Assembly: GCA_963210315.1 (NCBI GenBank)
Contig: OY723293.1
Location: 1,364,001-1,428,000, forward strand
DNA from: Rhynchopus euleeides
Taxonomy: Eukaryota > Euglenozoa > Diplonemea > Diplonemida > Diplonemidae
DNA length: 64,000 nt
Direction of reading: 5' to 3'
Position numbers and translations under genes: made by a program. Below, in pieces: positions 10,796-22,765 of this stretch; within the stretch, counting starts at the first letter, position 1; each line of letters starts with the position of its first letter. The notes below the pieces were generated by a model. That model did no database searches and was not told where the DNA came from. It was given only the letters and a program-made list of their open reading frames with translations.

Positions 10796-11245
10796 AATCC
10801 TACCTCTGCTCCAACCTACCTCTGCTACCATAGTCCTGGGTAAGACGTTAAACTGCCTGGGGGGGCCGTCCCCGGACCATGACGGGTGCCTGCACCAGGA
10901 GTCTAGCACGGCCGTGGTCCGGAGCATGACCTAAAACGGCTTGGGTACCGAGGCTCCCCAGACCAGGAAGGGTGGAGACACCTGGAGTCTAAATAGTCAC
11001 ACCACGTCAGGCCAGACCTTCGCATTGCACTCCGCGAAGACTGCCACACAGCCGCGGGGCAGGTGGGCAGCCTGCGGATGACCTCGTACAGAGAAGACTG
11101 TAAGGGACGACAGCCCCGCCGAGGCGATACAGCGCCAGACGCGGCCCGAGTTTCTGGAGACCGACTGGGGAACTGGAACGTCTTCAGGATAAGCGCCTCA
11201 CAGAGGACTGATCCTCACCTGTGTGAACTGTGAACCCCCAGTCCC
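10796..11245 (+). mobile_element. possible 5' fragment of a LINE-type element
   Basis: The box CCTACCTCTGCT occurs twice at 10800-10830. AACCTACCTCTGCTA also stands at 3921-3935, near the 5' end of the retroelement in the astacin gene. About 350 bases later a short frame reads LGNWNVFRIS, which resembles the N-terminal TWNV-like motif of LINE endonucleases, then stops. No RT follows. This is a weak call based on a short shared box and one motif. Confidence 0.25.
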
Positions 11246-12237
11246 AAGATGCTGGTGTGGAGCGGGTGCCTCGACCTCTTTTCGGGTTCTTTATTTCTTT
11301 ATTTCCTTTTGGATGCGTCCACCAAAGAAAACGTGGCCACCCACTCGCAGAGGCTCCCGAAGGCTCCAGCATCAGCTAGCGGTTCATAGTGTAGATCGGT
11401 GTCTCCAGAAGGGATGTCCGGTCGCAGAAGAAAAACGACGACAACCACACAGGCCGCAAAAAAAAATCCTCGCCCACGTCCCCAGAGCTATTCCTAACTA
11501 GGGGTCCGGATTCCATGATTTTGAATTTCAGATTTTTCCTCTGTCTGGCGCGTTTTTTTTGCACTCTGTTTAGCGCGTTTTTTTTTGCACTGCAGGAAAA
11601 TAATTTTCTGGCGAGGATTCACCGGAGTGGAGGGTGCTGAGGGGCTGAGCGGCTGGGGGGATGCTGCCTGTGAGGGAGAAGATGCACCAAGCAAAGACAC
11701 ACGGCCCCGGAGGGGCCGTGTGTCTGTGTTCAGTGGTGCATTCCTCCGCACCTCAGTGCACTCTCCGACCTGCATGTCTACGGGGGTCTGAGCCCACATG
11801 GCAACCCCGAGGAAGGGGTGCAAACAGACACCCCATGGCCAAAATGACCCCACCGCGATCCGCACAGATCCCAAATATTCAGAGGAACAGGGTTTTGAAA
11901 AACCTGTAAGTGGGGTCCCGCTGGGTGGGTGGTGTGGGTGGGCTGATTTCTGGCCTCCCAGTCACATCCTCCCTTCAGAAGTCCCTGAACCAGACCCACA
12001 TTTCATGGGTGAAACTTGGCACGCACACCACCAAAATGACCCCACTACGATCCGCACGGAGCTCAAATAATGCAATAACGCCAGTCATGTGCGGCGATGC
12101 GATCAGTTTTGAGCCCCCCAAACAGGTGCCTCAGTAGCGCGTTTTTTTTGTATCCGATTTCGGTCACCAGCCCCCCGGACCCCCAGATTTAGGAAAAGCC
12201 CTGCACGTCCCAGTCAGCTCCCTGCGGTTCCTGCACT
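11246..12237. other. repeat-rich spacer before the SSU fragment
   Basis: Three near-identical GCGCGTTTTTTTT direct repeats lie at about 11549, 11574 and 12139. A perfect 14-bp-arm hairpin with a 3-base loop is at 11695-11725 (arms AGACACACGGCCCC). CTATTCCTAACTAGGGG at about 11489 resembles the ends of the hAT-like element at 33285-35626. No gene is seen. Confidence 0.5.
11830..12075 (+). repeat. two units of a ~190-bp repeat also present at 34575-35190
   Basis: The marker AAAATGACCCCA occurs at 11841 and 12033, 192 bases apart. Each unit contains a GATCCGCAC box, CTGAACCAGACCCACATTTC and GGGTCCCGCTGGGTGGG. The same words recur in order four times at 34575-35190. Confidence 0.75.
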
Positions 12238-12392
12238 GATTACGTCCCTGCCATTTGTACACACCGGCCGTCGTTGCTACCAATTGGCTGTAGGATAGAG
12301 CTTGGGGGAGGTTGCGACTCTTGGATTTCCAATTCTTGCGTTCCAAACCCAAGCAATATTTTTCAGCTAGAGGAAGCAAAAGTCGTAACAAG
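12238..12392 (+). rRNA. partial SSU (18S) rRNA 3'-end fragment, probably a pseudogene
   Basis: GATTACGTCCCTGCC is followed by TTTGTACACACCGGCCGTCG and, about 100 bases later, by AGAGGAAGCAAAAGTCGTAACAAG. This is the conserved order and spacing of the last part of eukaryotic SSU rRNA around helix 44. One base of the near-universal GTACACACCGCCCGTC is changed (GGCC for GCCC). The usual sequence after GTAACAAG (GTTTCCGTAGGTGAACC type) is absent, and nothing upstream of 12238 matches. It is therefore an isolated, decayed piece, not a working gene. The AAGCAAAAGTCG wording recalls euglenozoan SSU, which I could not verify. Confidence 0.8.
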
Positions 12393-12813
12393 TTCCCTAT
12401 CCTGTTGTCCACCGCGCAATTCACTATCTGGCGGAAAGAGATGCCTCTGTGCCCATCACCCGACTGCTCCAGCGCAAAGGTAGTGAATGAAAAACCATCC
12501 CCGCAGCCTGGCACTTTTCAGCGTGCTTGGCGTGTTTCGCCGTCTCCGCCCTCGGCACGTATTATTTGGGGGTTTGTCCTGCCTAGTCTTGACTTCCTCT
12601 TGTTCCGTGACCTTCACCTGCCCAACTCTTTCTTCTCCCCCCCTTGTGAATCGTGCCTGTGATGCCCCGTGGGCTCCCGCTGATTCACACCCGCACCCCG
12701 CTGCCCTCTCCTGTCATCCCCGCTCACCCGTCTCCCGCAGTGGTTTCTTTTTTGCCCTCCCACACCAACATCCACCTGCAGGCGGTCCCCAGGGCCACTT
12801 CTTGGCCGCCACC
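12393..12813 (+). promoter_or_regulatory. 5' flank/leader of the SKI3-like gene
   Basis: Pyrimidine-rich DNA ends in two acceptor-like sites, CTCCCGCAG at about 12740 and CACCTGCAG at about 12780. They precede a full GCCGCCACCATG start context at 12805-12816. A leader acceptor here is likely. No separate gene is seen. Confidence 0.4.
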
Positions 12814-15800
12814 ATGTCCTCTGTGAAGGACGCCGTGCGCCAGGCCCGGAAGCTCTACCAAGACGAGGCCTTCAAAGATGCCGAGGCTGCACTGAAAGCC
12901 GCCTCTGCAGACGAGGACCGCCCCTACCTCTACTGGGTGCTCCTCGGCGCCTGCCAGGCCAAGCTCGGCAAGGCGAAGGACGCAGAGAAGAGCTACACGC
13001 AAGCAGTGCAAGTCGACGATGCACCTGCCACTGCATGGCAGGGCCTCCGCGACATCCACCTGCAGTCTTCCAACCACAAGGCCGCTGTCGAGGCTCTCGG
13101 AAAGGTCGCCGACAGGGTGCAGGACGACAACAGGCTGCAGGCGCTTGTTAAGATCGCCGAGGTGACTGCAAAGTACGACAACGCCAAGCTCACCACCGCG
13201 ACCTACCAGGACTACTCCACGAAGGAGGCCAACGCGCGTGCTTCTGAGGGGCGTGACCTGCTGGCCGTGCCGCTCCTCGGAGGCGTGCCTGCTGACATCG
13301 TGCTTCAGCGCCATGATGCCTCCGCCTCTGTCGCCCGCAGCCTGGTCTACAGCGTGCACCCCTCAACCGACGCTGCCCTCTTGGAGGTGATGGGTGCTTC
13401 CGAGGTGCCCACAGAGCCCGCCGTGGTGGACTGGGCGCTGCAGCGGGCGGCCAGCAACCTCGCCACGGAGCAGGGCGAGGCGTGGGGCGAGCGGCTGGCC
13501 ATGCTGCTGCAGCGCGAGCTGCGGCGTGTTGTCGATGCTGGGTCTTCCGACGTGTCGTACCACATCCTGCGGGTATGGTTTGCAGGGGGTTAGGCTGGGT
13601 GTGAGTGAGTGAGTCAATGTGTCGCTGCTGGGCTCCACACAACCCCAAGCAATGCACGGGAGAACGCGCTGCGTGCATTTGATTTGTGGCCCATAATAAA
13701 GGGGCGCAATGCGCCAACACACAGCACACGTCACCACCCCCTTTCACAGAGCGCGCTCGCGGCAATCGATGAGCCATCACCCCTGGAGGACGTGCTCGTC
13801 AAGGCGTGCCATCTCCTCTGTCCTGATGTATGTCATCTCCTTCCGAAGCGAGTAAAATCAACCCGCGTTGCCCCTCCGCCGTGCCAACTCGCGAGGCATG
13901 GTTGTTTGACCCCCCCGTCTCTCTGCCATGTGAACACTACACAGGCCGAGCACCTCTCACCGGGTCTCCACGCCACCCTGCATTCTGAGTGAAGCTGGTG
14001 TTGTCTTCCTCTCCCCCTCTGCATTTGATCTATGTGTCACGACCCCACCCCTCACACCTCCCACCCTCGCAGGACCCGGCAACCGGGGCACCGTCGGGCG
14101 CACGGCGGAATAAGACGCCGGAAGAGATCTACTTCGAGAAGCGGCAGCGCGTCGCAGGCGCTGTGATCGCTGCGGGGCGCATCGCTGCCGTGTCGCAGCA
14201 CCCGCGGGCGGAGCTCTGCGACGTCTACCACGCACACTCTGTGGGCGAGTGGGTGCACCTCGAGGATGTGGCTGACCTGGAGGCGCCTCTGCTGTGGCTG
14301 CGCACCGCTGCGAAGGAGTGCCCCGAGGTGCTGGCGGTGCACGCGCTGCGCGCCGCCACACTGCTGCGCCTGGGCCGCCAGCAGGATGCCGTTGCCGCTG
14401 CCGAGCTGGGCCTCTCGGCGCTTGCGTTCCGCGTGCGTCTGGGCGGGCTGCCTGCAGGCACCGCCGCAAAGTGGGGCACCAGGCTTGCCAGCGTCATCGC
14501 GCTGGGCTGTGTCACGGGGCTGCTCTCGGTGAAGGCCAAACAGGTCACCACCCTTGCCACACAGCACTGCCCCCACAGCCCGCACGCACGCATCGTCAGG
14601 TCGGAGGTGCTGCTCGCCGTCGGCGCGTCACAGGCTGCCCTCGAGGCCACCTCCGGAAGCGACACGGGCACCGGCAAAACACACATCGCGGGACGCCTCG
14701 TCACCGCCAAGGCACACCTCGCCCTGCGGCAGCACGACGCGGCCCTGGCAGACGTGGAGGCTGCCCTGCAGGCCGCAGGCTACAGCGAGGACCAGGCGAC
14801 CCCCTCCCGGGAGGTGCCGCACCTGCTGGCCGCCAAGGCCGAGGTGCTGTGCAAGGCGGGGGACCTGCAGGAGGCGCTGCGCATCGCGGAGCAGGCCATC
14901 GAGATGTCGCCGTTCCTCAGCAGGCCCCACTGCGTCAAGGGGCACTTCTACTACGCACAGCAGAGGCGCATCGACACAGACGGCTGCCCCTACACGCGGG
15001 GCGAGTTTGTGTCATGCTACGACGGCACCAAACAGTGGGTGCGCGCAGGACACACAGAGCGCCGCATCGACCCTGCTGACGGCAAGGCCTACTCCCGCCC
15101 CCAGTTCGAGTCGGAATACGGCCTGCGCTGCCCACAGTGGGAGGCCGCCGTGCCGGCACCCCCTCTGCCCACCGACGCCGACACCACTGCGATCGCCGCC
15201 TACTCGCGCTGTGTGGAGCTGGACCCCCTCGATGTCGAGGGCGCCAAGAACCTCTGCAGCCTCTACAGTGTGTTCGTCCGCCCGCACGACCTGCTGCATG
15301 CGCTGGAGAGGGTCACTGCGGCGGCGGAGGCGCGCGGGTCGGACGCAGTGCGGACACACCTCTGGGCGTTCCACCTGCGGGGGTTCCTCTGCCTGAAGCA
15401 CACACGGTACGACGAGGCGACGACCTGCCTCAAGCACTGCGTGCGGTATGAGAACACCCCTGTGGTGGCGCACGGGCTGGCCCGTGCCTACGAGGGGCTT
15501 GGGAACTACCCACGCGCGCTGGGGCTCTACAAGTCGATCACAGCGAGGGAGAGCCCTCCCCCGAGTGTGCTGCTCGCCGCACGCCACGGCGTGGCGGCCT
15601 GCCTGCTGAAGGAGGGGCAGGCGGCGGAGGCGGAGCGCCTGCTGCTGGAGGTGACGTCGGAGGACCCCGAGTCGGAGGCGTCGTGGCTGCTGCTGGCGCG
15701 CAGCAGGTGGCAGCTCGCGGAGGGCGGCGGCAAGGCGGGGGAGGAGGCCGTGTCCCTCGTCGACAAGGCGTGCGCAGCGGCGGAGGAGGCTATCCGCTGC

Positions 15801-18800
15801 AGCCGCGACGCCCCGGGGGCATACCGCCTGAAGGGGGATGTCTGCCTCGGGGGTGCGGCTGTCGCGCACGATGCGCGCGATCGCTTCCTCGTCGCAGCGC
15901 TGGATGCCTTCCAGGAGACTGTCTCCCGCAGCACCACCCCTGCAGAGCGTGCCTTCGCTCACTACGATGTGGCGCGCGCGCAGTTCGCAAAGTTTGCACA
16001 CACGCAGGATGAGTCCTCCCGCGCTGCGGCAGAGGCTGCCTGCCGAGACGCAATCAAGCTGCTGCCCCGCTGCGCCATCTTCTGGACCCTCCTCGGGTGC
16101 AGCATCCCGCGCACGCTCCCCAACAGGCGGCTGTGGTGCATCAACAAGGCGCTGCAGCTCGACCCGCGCAGCTTCGAGTCGTGGTGTGCGCAGGGGTGGC
16201 TGCTGCTGCTGCACAACCAGGTGGGGTCCGCCAAGACCTCCTTCGAGAAGGCGCAGCTCCTGGTACCCGGGTCCTCCGAGGCCTGGCTGGGGAAGGGGCT
16301 CTGCCTGCTGCGCCTGGCCTACGGCAGCATGACCTACGACGCGAGGAGCTGCTTCGAGCAGGCCTACCAGGCACGCCCCACCAAGGAGACAGCGCTGCTG
16401 TCCCTCATCGCGCAGACATTCTACCAGCCGCGGCGCTACGGCGACCTGTCGGACAGCCTGCTGTCCCGTGCGGAGTTTGTCCGCAAGGCATACCCCAAGG
16501 ACCCCACGGCGCTCAACACCGCAGGGCTGGTGTTGGAGGAGCTGGGTGCTTTGCAGGATGCGTTCCACGCGTTCACCTCAGCAGGCAGGTGCCTCGGGAG
16601 GGAGGATAACAGCAGCGTGCTGGAGTGGGTGTCGGGGCGGAACGGGGTCGTGGTTGTGAGGGAGCACGAGGCGGGGGAGTGGTCGCTCGTCGATGCCTAC
16701 AACATGTTCCGCATGGTGCTGACGAGCCGCCTGCGCGTGCTGTGCAAGCGGGGCGAAGGGGGGTCGGCGGCTGCCGCAGACATCGCGCGGGAGATCACGG
16801 AGCTCGTGTCGCAGGAGGACATGCCGTACTTCGAATCCACATCGCGTGTCCTGGCGTGCCACCTGCTCAACAGCCGCGCAGAGGCCAAGGCGGAGAAGGT
16901 GCTGCACGCCTACCTCGAGTGCGAATCGACTGAGGCTGTCTCCCGCGACGCGGTGTTGGCTGGCATCTCTCTCTTCAGGTCGCGCAGGCTCGACGACACG
17001 GCGGCTGCAACGTATCTGCCAGACTTCCGCCCCGATGCGATTGCAAACGCTTCGATCCGGAGGGCCGCCGAGCTGGCAGAGGCAGTCGGGTCCTTCCGCC
17101 GCCACCCTCAGGAGGTATGCCGGTGTTGTGCGCCAAGCGGGTTTTGTGTGTTGTTGGCGGATGCCCCCCCCCGCGCCCTCATCATCGGAGCAACCACCTC
17201 CCTCTTAGCAGGTGTGGAAAGCGGTCAACAAATCGGGCAGCATTATATTCTCTTTTTCATGTTTCTCATCGGGGTTTAGGCGTTCCGATCCGCCATCATC
17301 ACCACGTCACCACCTCCCCAACCATCGCCTGCCACGCTCTTTGTTTTTGCCAACAGGAGGCGGACCTGACGCTGGCCCAGAGTGCGCGTGAGAAGCTGCT
17401 GATGTTCAAGGTGCTGCTCGAGGGAGGGGAGGGCCCTCCCCGAGTCCGCTACCACGACCCTGGGGACGGGGCGCTGATCGAGTTCCGCCAGGACAGGGAG
17501 GGGCGTGTGTTCTACACAGTCAGCGGGGAGGCGAGGCCACCATTCAGGCAGGCGGTATGCCCACCGGGACAAGCGAGCCGCCGTTGGCGGCTCGCTGGTT
17601 GGCGTTGTTTGCCTTGTTTGCCACAAACAAAGGGTTCTTGCATGCCACTTGCCCGTTTTCTCTTTTTTTTACCCCCCCCACCTGCCACAGGAGATGGGTG
17701 CCGACGAGGAGGGCTCCTACATCGAGATGCCCGACATCGACACATGCGTGCCGCTCCCCCAGGGGGAGGCGTTGACCGAGATGCTCCCGCGGCTGCGCAG
17801 GCTGCTGTCGCTGTCGGGTGTGCGGCACAACCTGGAGGGGGGCCAGCACACGCGGCCCCCGGTTCCGAAGAACACGCGCAACACGCAGCTCGCCGCCGCA
17901 CAGCTCCTGGCGCTGGTGCGCAGCGTGCTGAGCAGCCGCGCCCGGGCCAGCCACAGGCAGATCGAAGACACCGTCGAGGTTCTCTACCGTTTTGCCCTGG
18001 TCGTCAGCTCACTCCCTGGCATCCTGTCCGAATCAACTCAGGATATCGCACGCATCCTCACACGCGCCGTCGCGATGCTGAAGCGTGTCACCGAGGAGGC
18101 CTCCACACGCAGCAGCATCATGCTCTTCAAGGCACGCTACGCACTCGGTCTCCTCCTCTACTCCGCACCCGCCCTCTTCAACGGGGCTGAGCAGCCCTGG
18201 GAGGACGTCCTGCAGCCGGAGGACACCGTGGCCAGCGACACCACCGCCGCCAGCTCCAGCGAGGAGGGCGCGCAGCTGCCTGCCCTGCAGTGGTGCATCG
18301 CGGTGGTGGAGGAGATTGCCGCAGAGGGGTACGCCGAGGCTGCGACCCTGCTGGGCCTGGCGTACTACGCCCTGGGGAACTATAAGAAGGCGGTTGCGGT
18401 GCTGCGGAAGACGCTGGATGTGGGGCACGAGAACCGGCTCGACTGGAGCAGGTGGGACGCCTACCAAGGCGTGCTCCACAGCATGGCCCTCGATGGGGAC
18501 TTCGACGCTGCATCGGACATGCTGAAGGCAGCCGAGCCACTCATCGACGCACGCAAGATCGAAGAAGCCGCAGCCTTCGTCCGCCTCCGCCAAGCCCTGG
18601 TTGGGGGCCGCGTCGCCGAGGCCTACACCATGGCTGAGTCCTCCGCCTCCCTCGCATGCCTCATCCACGCAACCTCCCTGGGTGTCGGCGGGGAGCGCTC
18701 GAAACCCCTGCAGCGCCAGCTGCTGCTGGCACTCCCCCAGGGCTCCCTGGTGCAGAAGAACTACGCCGCGTCACTCAAGGTGCTGGAGGCGTGGGAGCAG

Positions 18801-19394
18801 CTGAAGAAGGACCCCGAGGGCCTCCCTGTGATGGAGGCGCGCCTCTCGGCGTCCGCATCACCGGTCGCCCTGGCGGAGCAGGCGTGGAACCAGTGGGAGG
18901 GCAGCGTGTCGGGGCGCGTCCTCTGCATCCTGTGCGGGATCCTGTCGCAGAACCCCTCGCTCAGCTCGGAGGCGATCGACTCCCTCCGCAAGGATGTGCC
19001 TGGGATCGACAGCTCGCCCCTCCTCCACTACTGGCTGAGCGCGGTGCGTGATGGCGTCAGCGTGTGGGAGAGCATCCACACGTTGCTCCGTGAGGTTGGG
19101 ATCGCAGGGCACGACCCTGCGCACCTCTGGTTTGCACTGCGGAAGGTGGTGGAGGCGCTGCTTCGCGATTGGGTCCAGCTCTGCCCCCAGGTGCGTGCGC
19201 CCGACCCGACAAAGCTCAAGGGGAAGGAATACCGCGAGGCGGTGTCGAAGATTGACGACCAGAAGAGGTCCCGTGTCGAGAGCGTCGCGAAGGTGAAGCG
19301 CATCGGCACAGCCTGCCTCGACAGGCTCAAGACACTCCGCCCGGAAAGCCCATACATCGCCCAGAAGAGAGCTGCTTTGGACGCGCTCAGCTGA
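12814..19394 (+). CDS. SKI3: TPR-repeat protein, probable SKI3/TTC37 subunit of the Ski complex, 5 exons
   Basis: Exons are 12814-13572, 13750-13827, 14073-17114, 17357-17554 and 17691-19394, giving 1926 residues. All introns are phase 0, start GTATG and end CAG. TPR units run nearly end to end. N-terminal examples are YLYWVLLGACQAKLGKAKDA and AWQGLRDIHLQSSNHKAA; mid-protein ones are AYEGLGNYPRALGLYKS and FESWCAQGWLLL. The N-terminal pair YxWVLLGAC/AWQGL and the great length are typical of Ski3, the scaffold that joins the Ski2 helicase and Ski8 and feeds RNA to the cytoplasmic exosome. At about residues 575-635 the array is interrupted by two copies of an RRID..DG..Y(T/S)R.(E/Q)F...Y module. 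The protein is longer than human TTC37 (about 1560). Another giant TPR scaffold remains possible. Confidence 0.75.
17573..17595 (+). repeat. perfect intronic hairpin in intron 4 of the SKI3-like gene
   Basis: Arms GCGAGCCGCC and GGCGGCTCGC are separated by GTT, 18 bases after the 5' splice site of a 136-base intron. It could act as an RNA structure near the donor. Confidence 0.7.
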
Positions 19395-20414
19395 GGCTGC
19401 TGAGGTATGGGGAGGGGAGCGGAGGGTGCCGAGTCTGCCTAGTTGTGCCTCGCGTGTACGGCTCGTTCTTTTTTCTCGAGCTGGAGCGTGGTGGCCTTCC
19501 CCTAGCCCTGGAATGCATCGACCGGCATCTTCCCCACCCCCACTTCCCCCCCCTGAGGCGATAGAAGGGAAAGGAATCAGCATGCGTTGGCTGGATTTGG
19601 CTGAGCCGGTGGAACCAGCAGCGGGACGATATGACGGGAGGGCCATGGATGCCAAGGAGTTGCTTTGGATTTTTTTTTGCTTCGCCAGGGGTGGTGTGTG
19701 TGGATACCCCCTTGCACAAAACGAAACCGACGAGGGGCCTTCGCTCTGTGTCAACCTGTGACAGTGCGACGCCCCTCGTGTTGGTAAGGCAGACTCGCTT
19801 TTGAATTCTGCGCTTTGAAGAGAAGGCTGAAAATAACGTGTGCGGTGGGGAGAGGGAGGGGGTGTGTGGGTGTGGGTGTCGAACGCAACCAAGCGGGCTA
19901 TCGGGGGTGCGTAGCCTTGCAGCGGTTGACCCAATAGCCAAGGGCTGTTGGGGTCGGGTGTCACCCTTTGGGGGGAGGGGCGTGGGGTGCAGCTAGACAG
20001 CATCTCTCTAGCTGGATCAGCTGAGAAAACGACGCAGGAAGCAACCAACGATTGGCGTGTGTGAGGTGGTCTGGAGGGGGGCACTTTGGAGATCGAGTAC
20101 ACGGGAGCCATGGCCAGCAGGCGAGGCGATGTGCCATTGCGGCATCGGGGCTGCGGTAGGGGTCTGGGGAAGAGGTCCCCCTGTTGCCCGAGCTGGGCCA
20201 CCGACACGCTTTTCCAAAGAGATCGATGCACCCCACCCCCCACCCCACCACATCGCATCCCCCCTCCCACCCTCCAGTTAGAAGGAATCTATCCGCCTGT
20301 GGATGAAAACAAACCCCACACACTCGCATTACCCCCCCACACACAGTGCAGGGCACAGGAGGACATCAGACACAACAGCAAACCCCCCCAAGCCTTACTC
20401 TTTCCCGCCATGAG
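19395..20414. other. intergenic between SKI3-like and coiled-coil genes
   Basis: T/G-rich 3' UTR-like DNA with GGGAGGGGG and GTGTGGGTGTGG runs at about 19850-19880. The only + frames are short and unlike protein. An acceptor-like ACACACAGTGCAG lies at 20338-20350 before the next gene. ATGAGATGA at 20410 overlaps that gene's start codon and could be a minimal upstream ORF. Confidence 0.45.
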
Positions 20415-22611
20415 ATGACGTCCCCCAGGCGGCAGCAGCGCGCCCTGCAATCGCTGCGCTCGTGCCGCACGCCGCAGACCCCGCAGCTGTGCCGCGTGAG
20501 CGATGACCGCGTCACCCTCACCGGGCGCCACCGCACCGCAACAGCCCCCAACACCGCCAACGGCCTGCGCCTCCCGACACCCCCCGAGGGGTGCTCCTCT
20601 GTGCATCCCGCACGGTGGGCAGCCCAGGCCACCACGCAGTTCCTGCCGGAGGAGGCGCAGGGCTTCAACGGGTTCCGCAGCCGCCTCCAGCTGTTCCTGG
20701 AATCTCTCGGGGGAGACAGCCTCGACGAGAAGTGGGAGGCGGCCGGGCGGTACCTCGAGTCCTACCAAGATGAGGCTGTCGCATCGCGCACCGTCGAACG
20801 CCTCCGGAATATGATGGCGCAGCCTGGCGAGGGGGGGTCCTCACCAGCCCTAACCGTCACCCTCGTCTGCATGCTCTTCTCCCTCGTGTCTGTCTACAAC
20901 AAGCAGGTCGCGGATGTTGTAGCGGAGGTGCAGCGCAGGCTGCTGACGCTAATCTACGTCGTCCCACCCCCCGTCCCCACGGCAGGCGCCTGCACCGGCG
21001 ACGACGACGGGGGGTATTGGGAGGACGTGCAGGATAACGCGGGGGGGAAAACGCACTCCCAGGCACTCCGGCAGCTCTGGGTGAAGAAGACGGACACCTC
21101 GATCGACCTCCTGACTGAAGGGATCAAGACGAAGCAGGCACGGGCGCTTGGGATACGGAGGGCACTCGAGAGGTGGCAGAATGAAGCGAAGCGAGAGGTG
21201 CTGCGCAGCTGGCGTGCCACCGTGAGGATGCAGAAGCAGCAGAAATCAGTCCAGCAGCGCCTCCAGGAGCTCCAGACTCGGTGCACCCGCCTGCAGGCCC
21301 GGATACACACTTCGGAGGAGGCACGCTCCAAGCTGGAGGCGGAGCTGGTCCGAATGAAGCGGCTGTCCTCCCTCACAATCCTACAGGATCAGGTGGCAAC
21401 CCTGCAGAAGGAGAACGAGGGGTTGGAGCAGGCGCGTGATGCGATTAACGTCACCCTGGCGCAGACAGGCGTGACTGTCACCCGTTGCTCATCGCTGGGG
21501 CACACCTCGCACGAGAGGAAGCTACGTGAGATGTACATCAAGGCGGGCTCGCCCCTCAGCTGGCTCGAGGCGTGCGTCGGGTCGCACGCCCTCGGGAAAG
21601 GGCTCCCCCCCGCAACCGAGGTCGGGTTCGCCTTCCCAAGCATCCTCTGCCACATCGCCCTGCTGATGCGCTTCTGCGCGCCCCGCCTGATCCAAAAGGC
21701 GGGGGTGGAAGCCCTGCTGCAGGTGGAGGAGGGGCGGTTCGTCGGAGACCTGCAGGAGGTGGGGCGGGCCGTGGTTGCCTATCTCGGGAAGACGACGATC
21801 GGCGTGCCGGCTGCCTGCGAGGAGGTGCTGGCGGAGGAGGGTGAGGATGGCGCTGCGGCGCGGAGCCTCGTGGTGACCAGCGTCGCCCTGCGCGTGGTGG
21901 TGGGGTGTGGGGCGCAGCAGGTGCCGTTCGACGAGGAGGGCCTTGTGGGTGGGTGGTTTACCAACAAGGTGGCCCGGCATGCGTCGGACTGGACGAGCCA
22001 TCTGAATGACTCGCTCGCGGCGGAGCAACGGTACAGACAGGAGGTATCGCACCTCACGTCACATCTCGTGGAATTGGTATGCCGTGGGCCCTATGTGGAA
22101 GGTGAGAACAAGGGGGCAGAGAGAGAGAGAGAGGGGGGTGGGGTGGCGGGGTGGGGTGGGGTGGGGGGGAGTCTTGCTCGGTCAGAGGATACAAAGGAGA
22201 TAGGGGGAGGGGGAGGTCAGTTCATCCAGTTCTGCTGTAGTATCAGTTCGCGTGCGGAGGGGCTGGAGCGGGGAACAAAGAGACACAAATCCTGCTGTGA
22301 GTTGTGCGGTGTTTCCCCTCAGCCCCCCTTCCAACCTTGCGTTTTGCAAGTGGTAGTAAAAAGAAAAACACGACAGGTCAGATCGCCCGTCCTTCCTCGA
22401 CCTCACGACTCCCCCCTACGCACCTACGGTGCTCAAACAAGTTTGTGGTGGGGTGGGGTGGGGTACTGGTGTTCTTATCACGGGGATATTTATACCTGAG
22501 GTGTGGAGTGAGAGAGAGGGGGGGAGGAGAGGCCCCGGTTTTGCATTTTTGTTTGGAATTTTCACACATTTCTCCCACACGCAGATAGCGATGCGGCGAA
22601 TGCCTGGCTGA
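20415..22611 (+). CDS. coiled-coil protein of unknown function, 2 exons
   Basis: I do not recognise the family. Exon 1 starts MTSPRRQQRALQ and has a basic, Pro/Thr-rich N-terminal 80 residues. A helical segment follows, with FNGFRSRLQLFLESLGGDSL, then a hydrophobic LTVTLVCMLFSLVSVYN stretch at about 155. A long coiled coil spans about 250-365 (QKSVQQRLQELQTRC, EEARSKLEAELVRMKRL, ATLQKENEGLEQA). A second globular-helical part lies at about 385-550. The 3' splice is uncertain. Donor GTATGC at 22077 (phase 0) with acceptor 22584 gives the short tail IAMRRMPG and the stop at 22611. Donor GTGAGA at 22102 (phase 1) gives DSDAANAWLTRLRLLN and a stop at 22742. The first fits the splice consensus of this region. 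A cytoskeletal or flagellar role is only a guess. Confidence 0.65.
22385..22450 (-). repeat. dispersed repeat inside the coiled-coil gene intron
   Basis: The reverse complement closely matches 60507-60566: CACCACAAACT(T/C)GTTTGAGCACCG, then GTAGGG, GAGTCGTG and GGTCGAGGAAGGACGGGC. The copy here has small indels. Confidence 0.75.
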
Positions 22612-22654
22612 CGCGGCTGAGGTTGCTGAATGACCCACCCACCCCCACCCCCCC

Positions 22655-22765
22655 ACTTCAACGCTTCAACGGATATGGGAGAATGGGGGGGCGCCTATCA
22701 AGGGGCGAGAGGGCAAGAGACGTCCTGTCTCCCACATCCTAGCGAAGCGTTGAAGCGGGGTGGGG
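22655..22765. repeat. imperfect inverted repeat, arms of ~35 bp
   Basis: ACTTCAACGCTTC plus ATATGGGAG on the left pairs with CTCCCACAT plus GAAGCGTTGAAG on the right, with C- and G-runs extending the arms. It lies just past the end of the coiled-coil gene and could be a 3' RNA structure or a small TIR remnant. Confidence 0.6.

Noticed and set aside
22323..22499. Extra coding exon of the coiled-coil gene (frame stays open to 22499)
   Set aside because: It runs through a dispersed repeat that recurs inverted at 60507, so it is intronic DNA.
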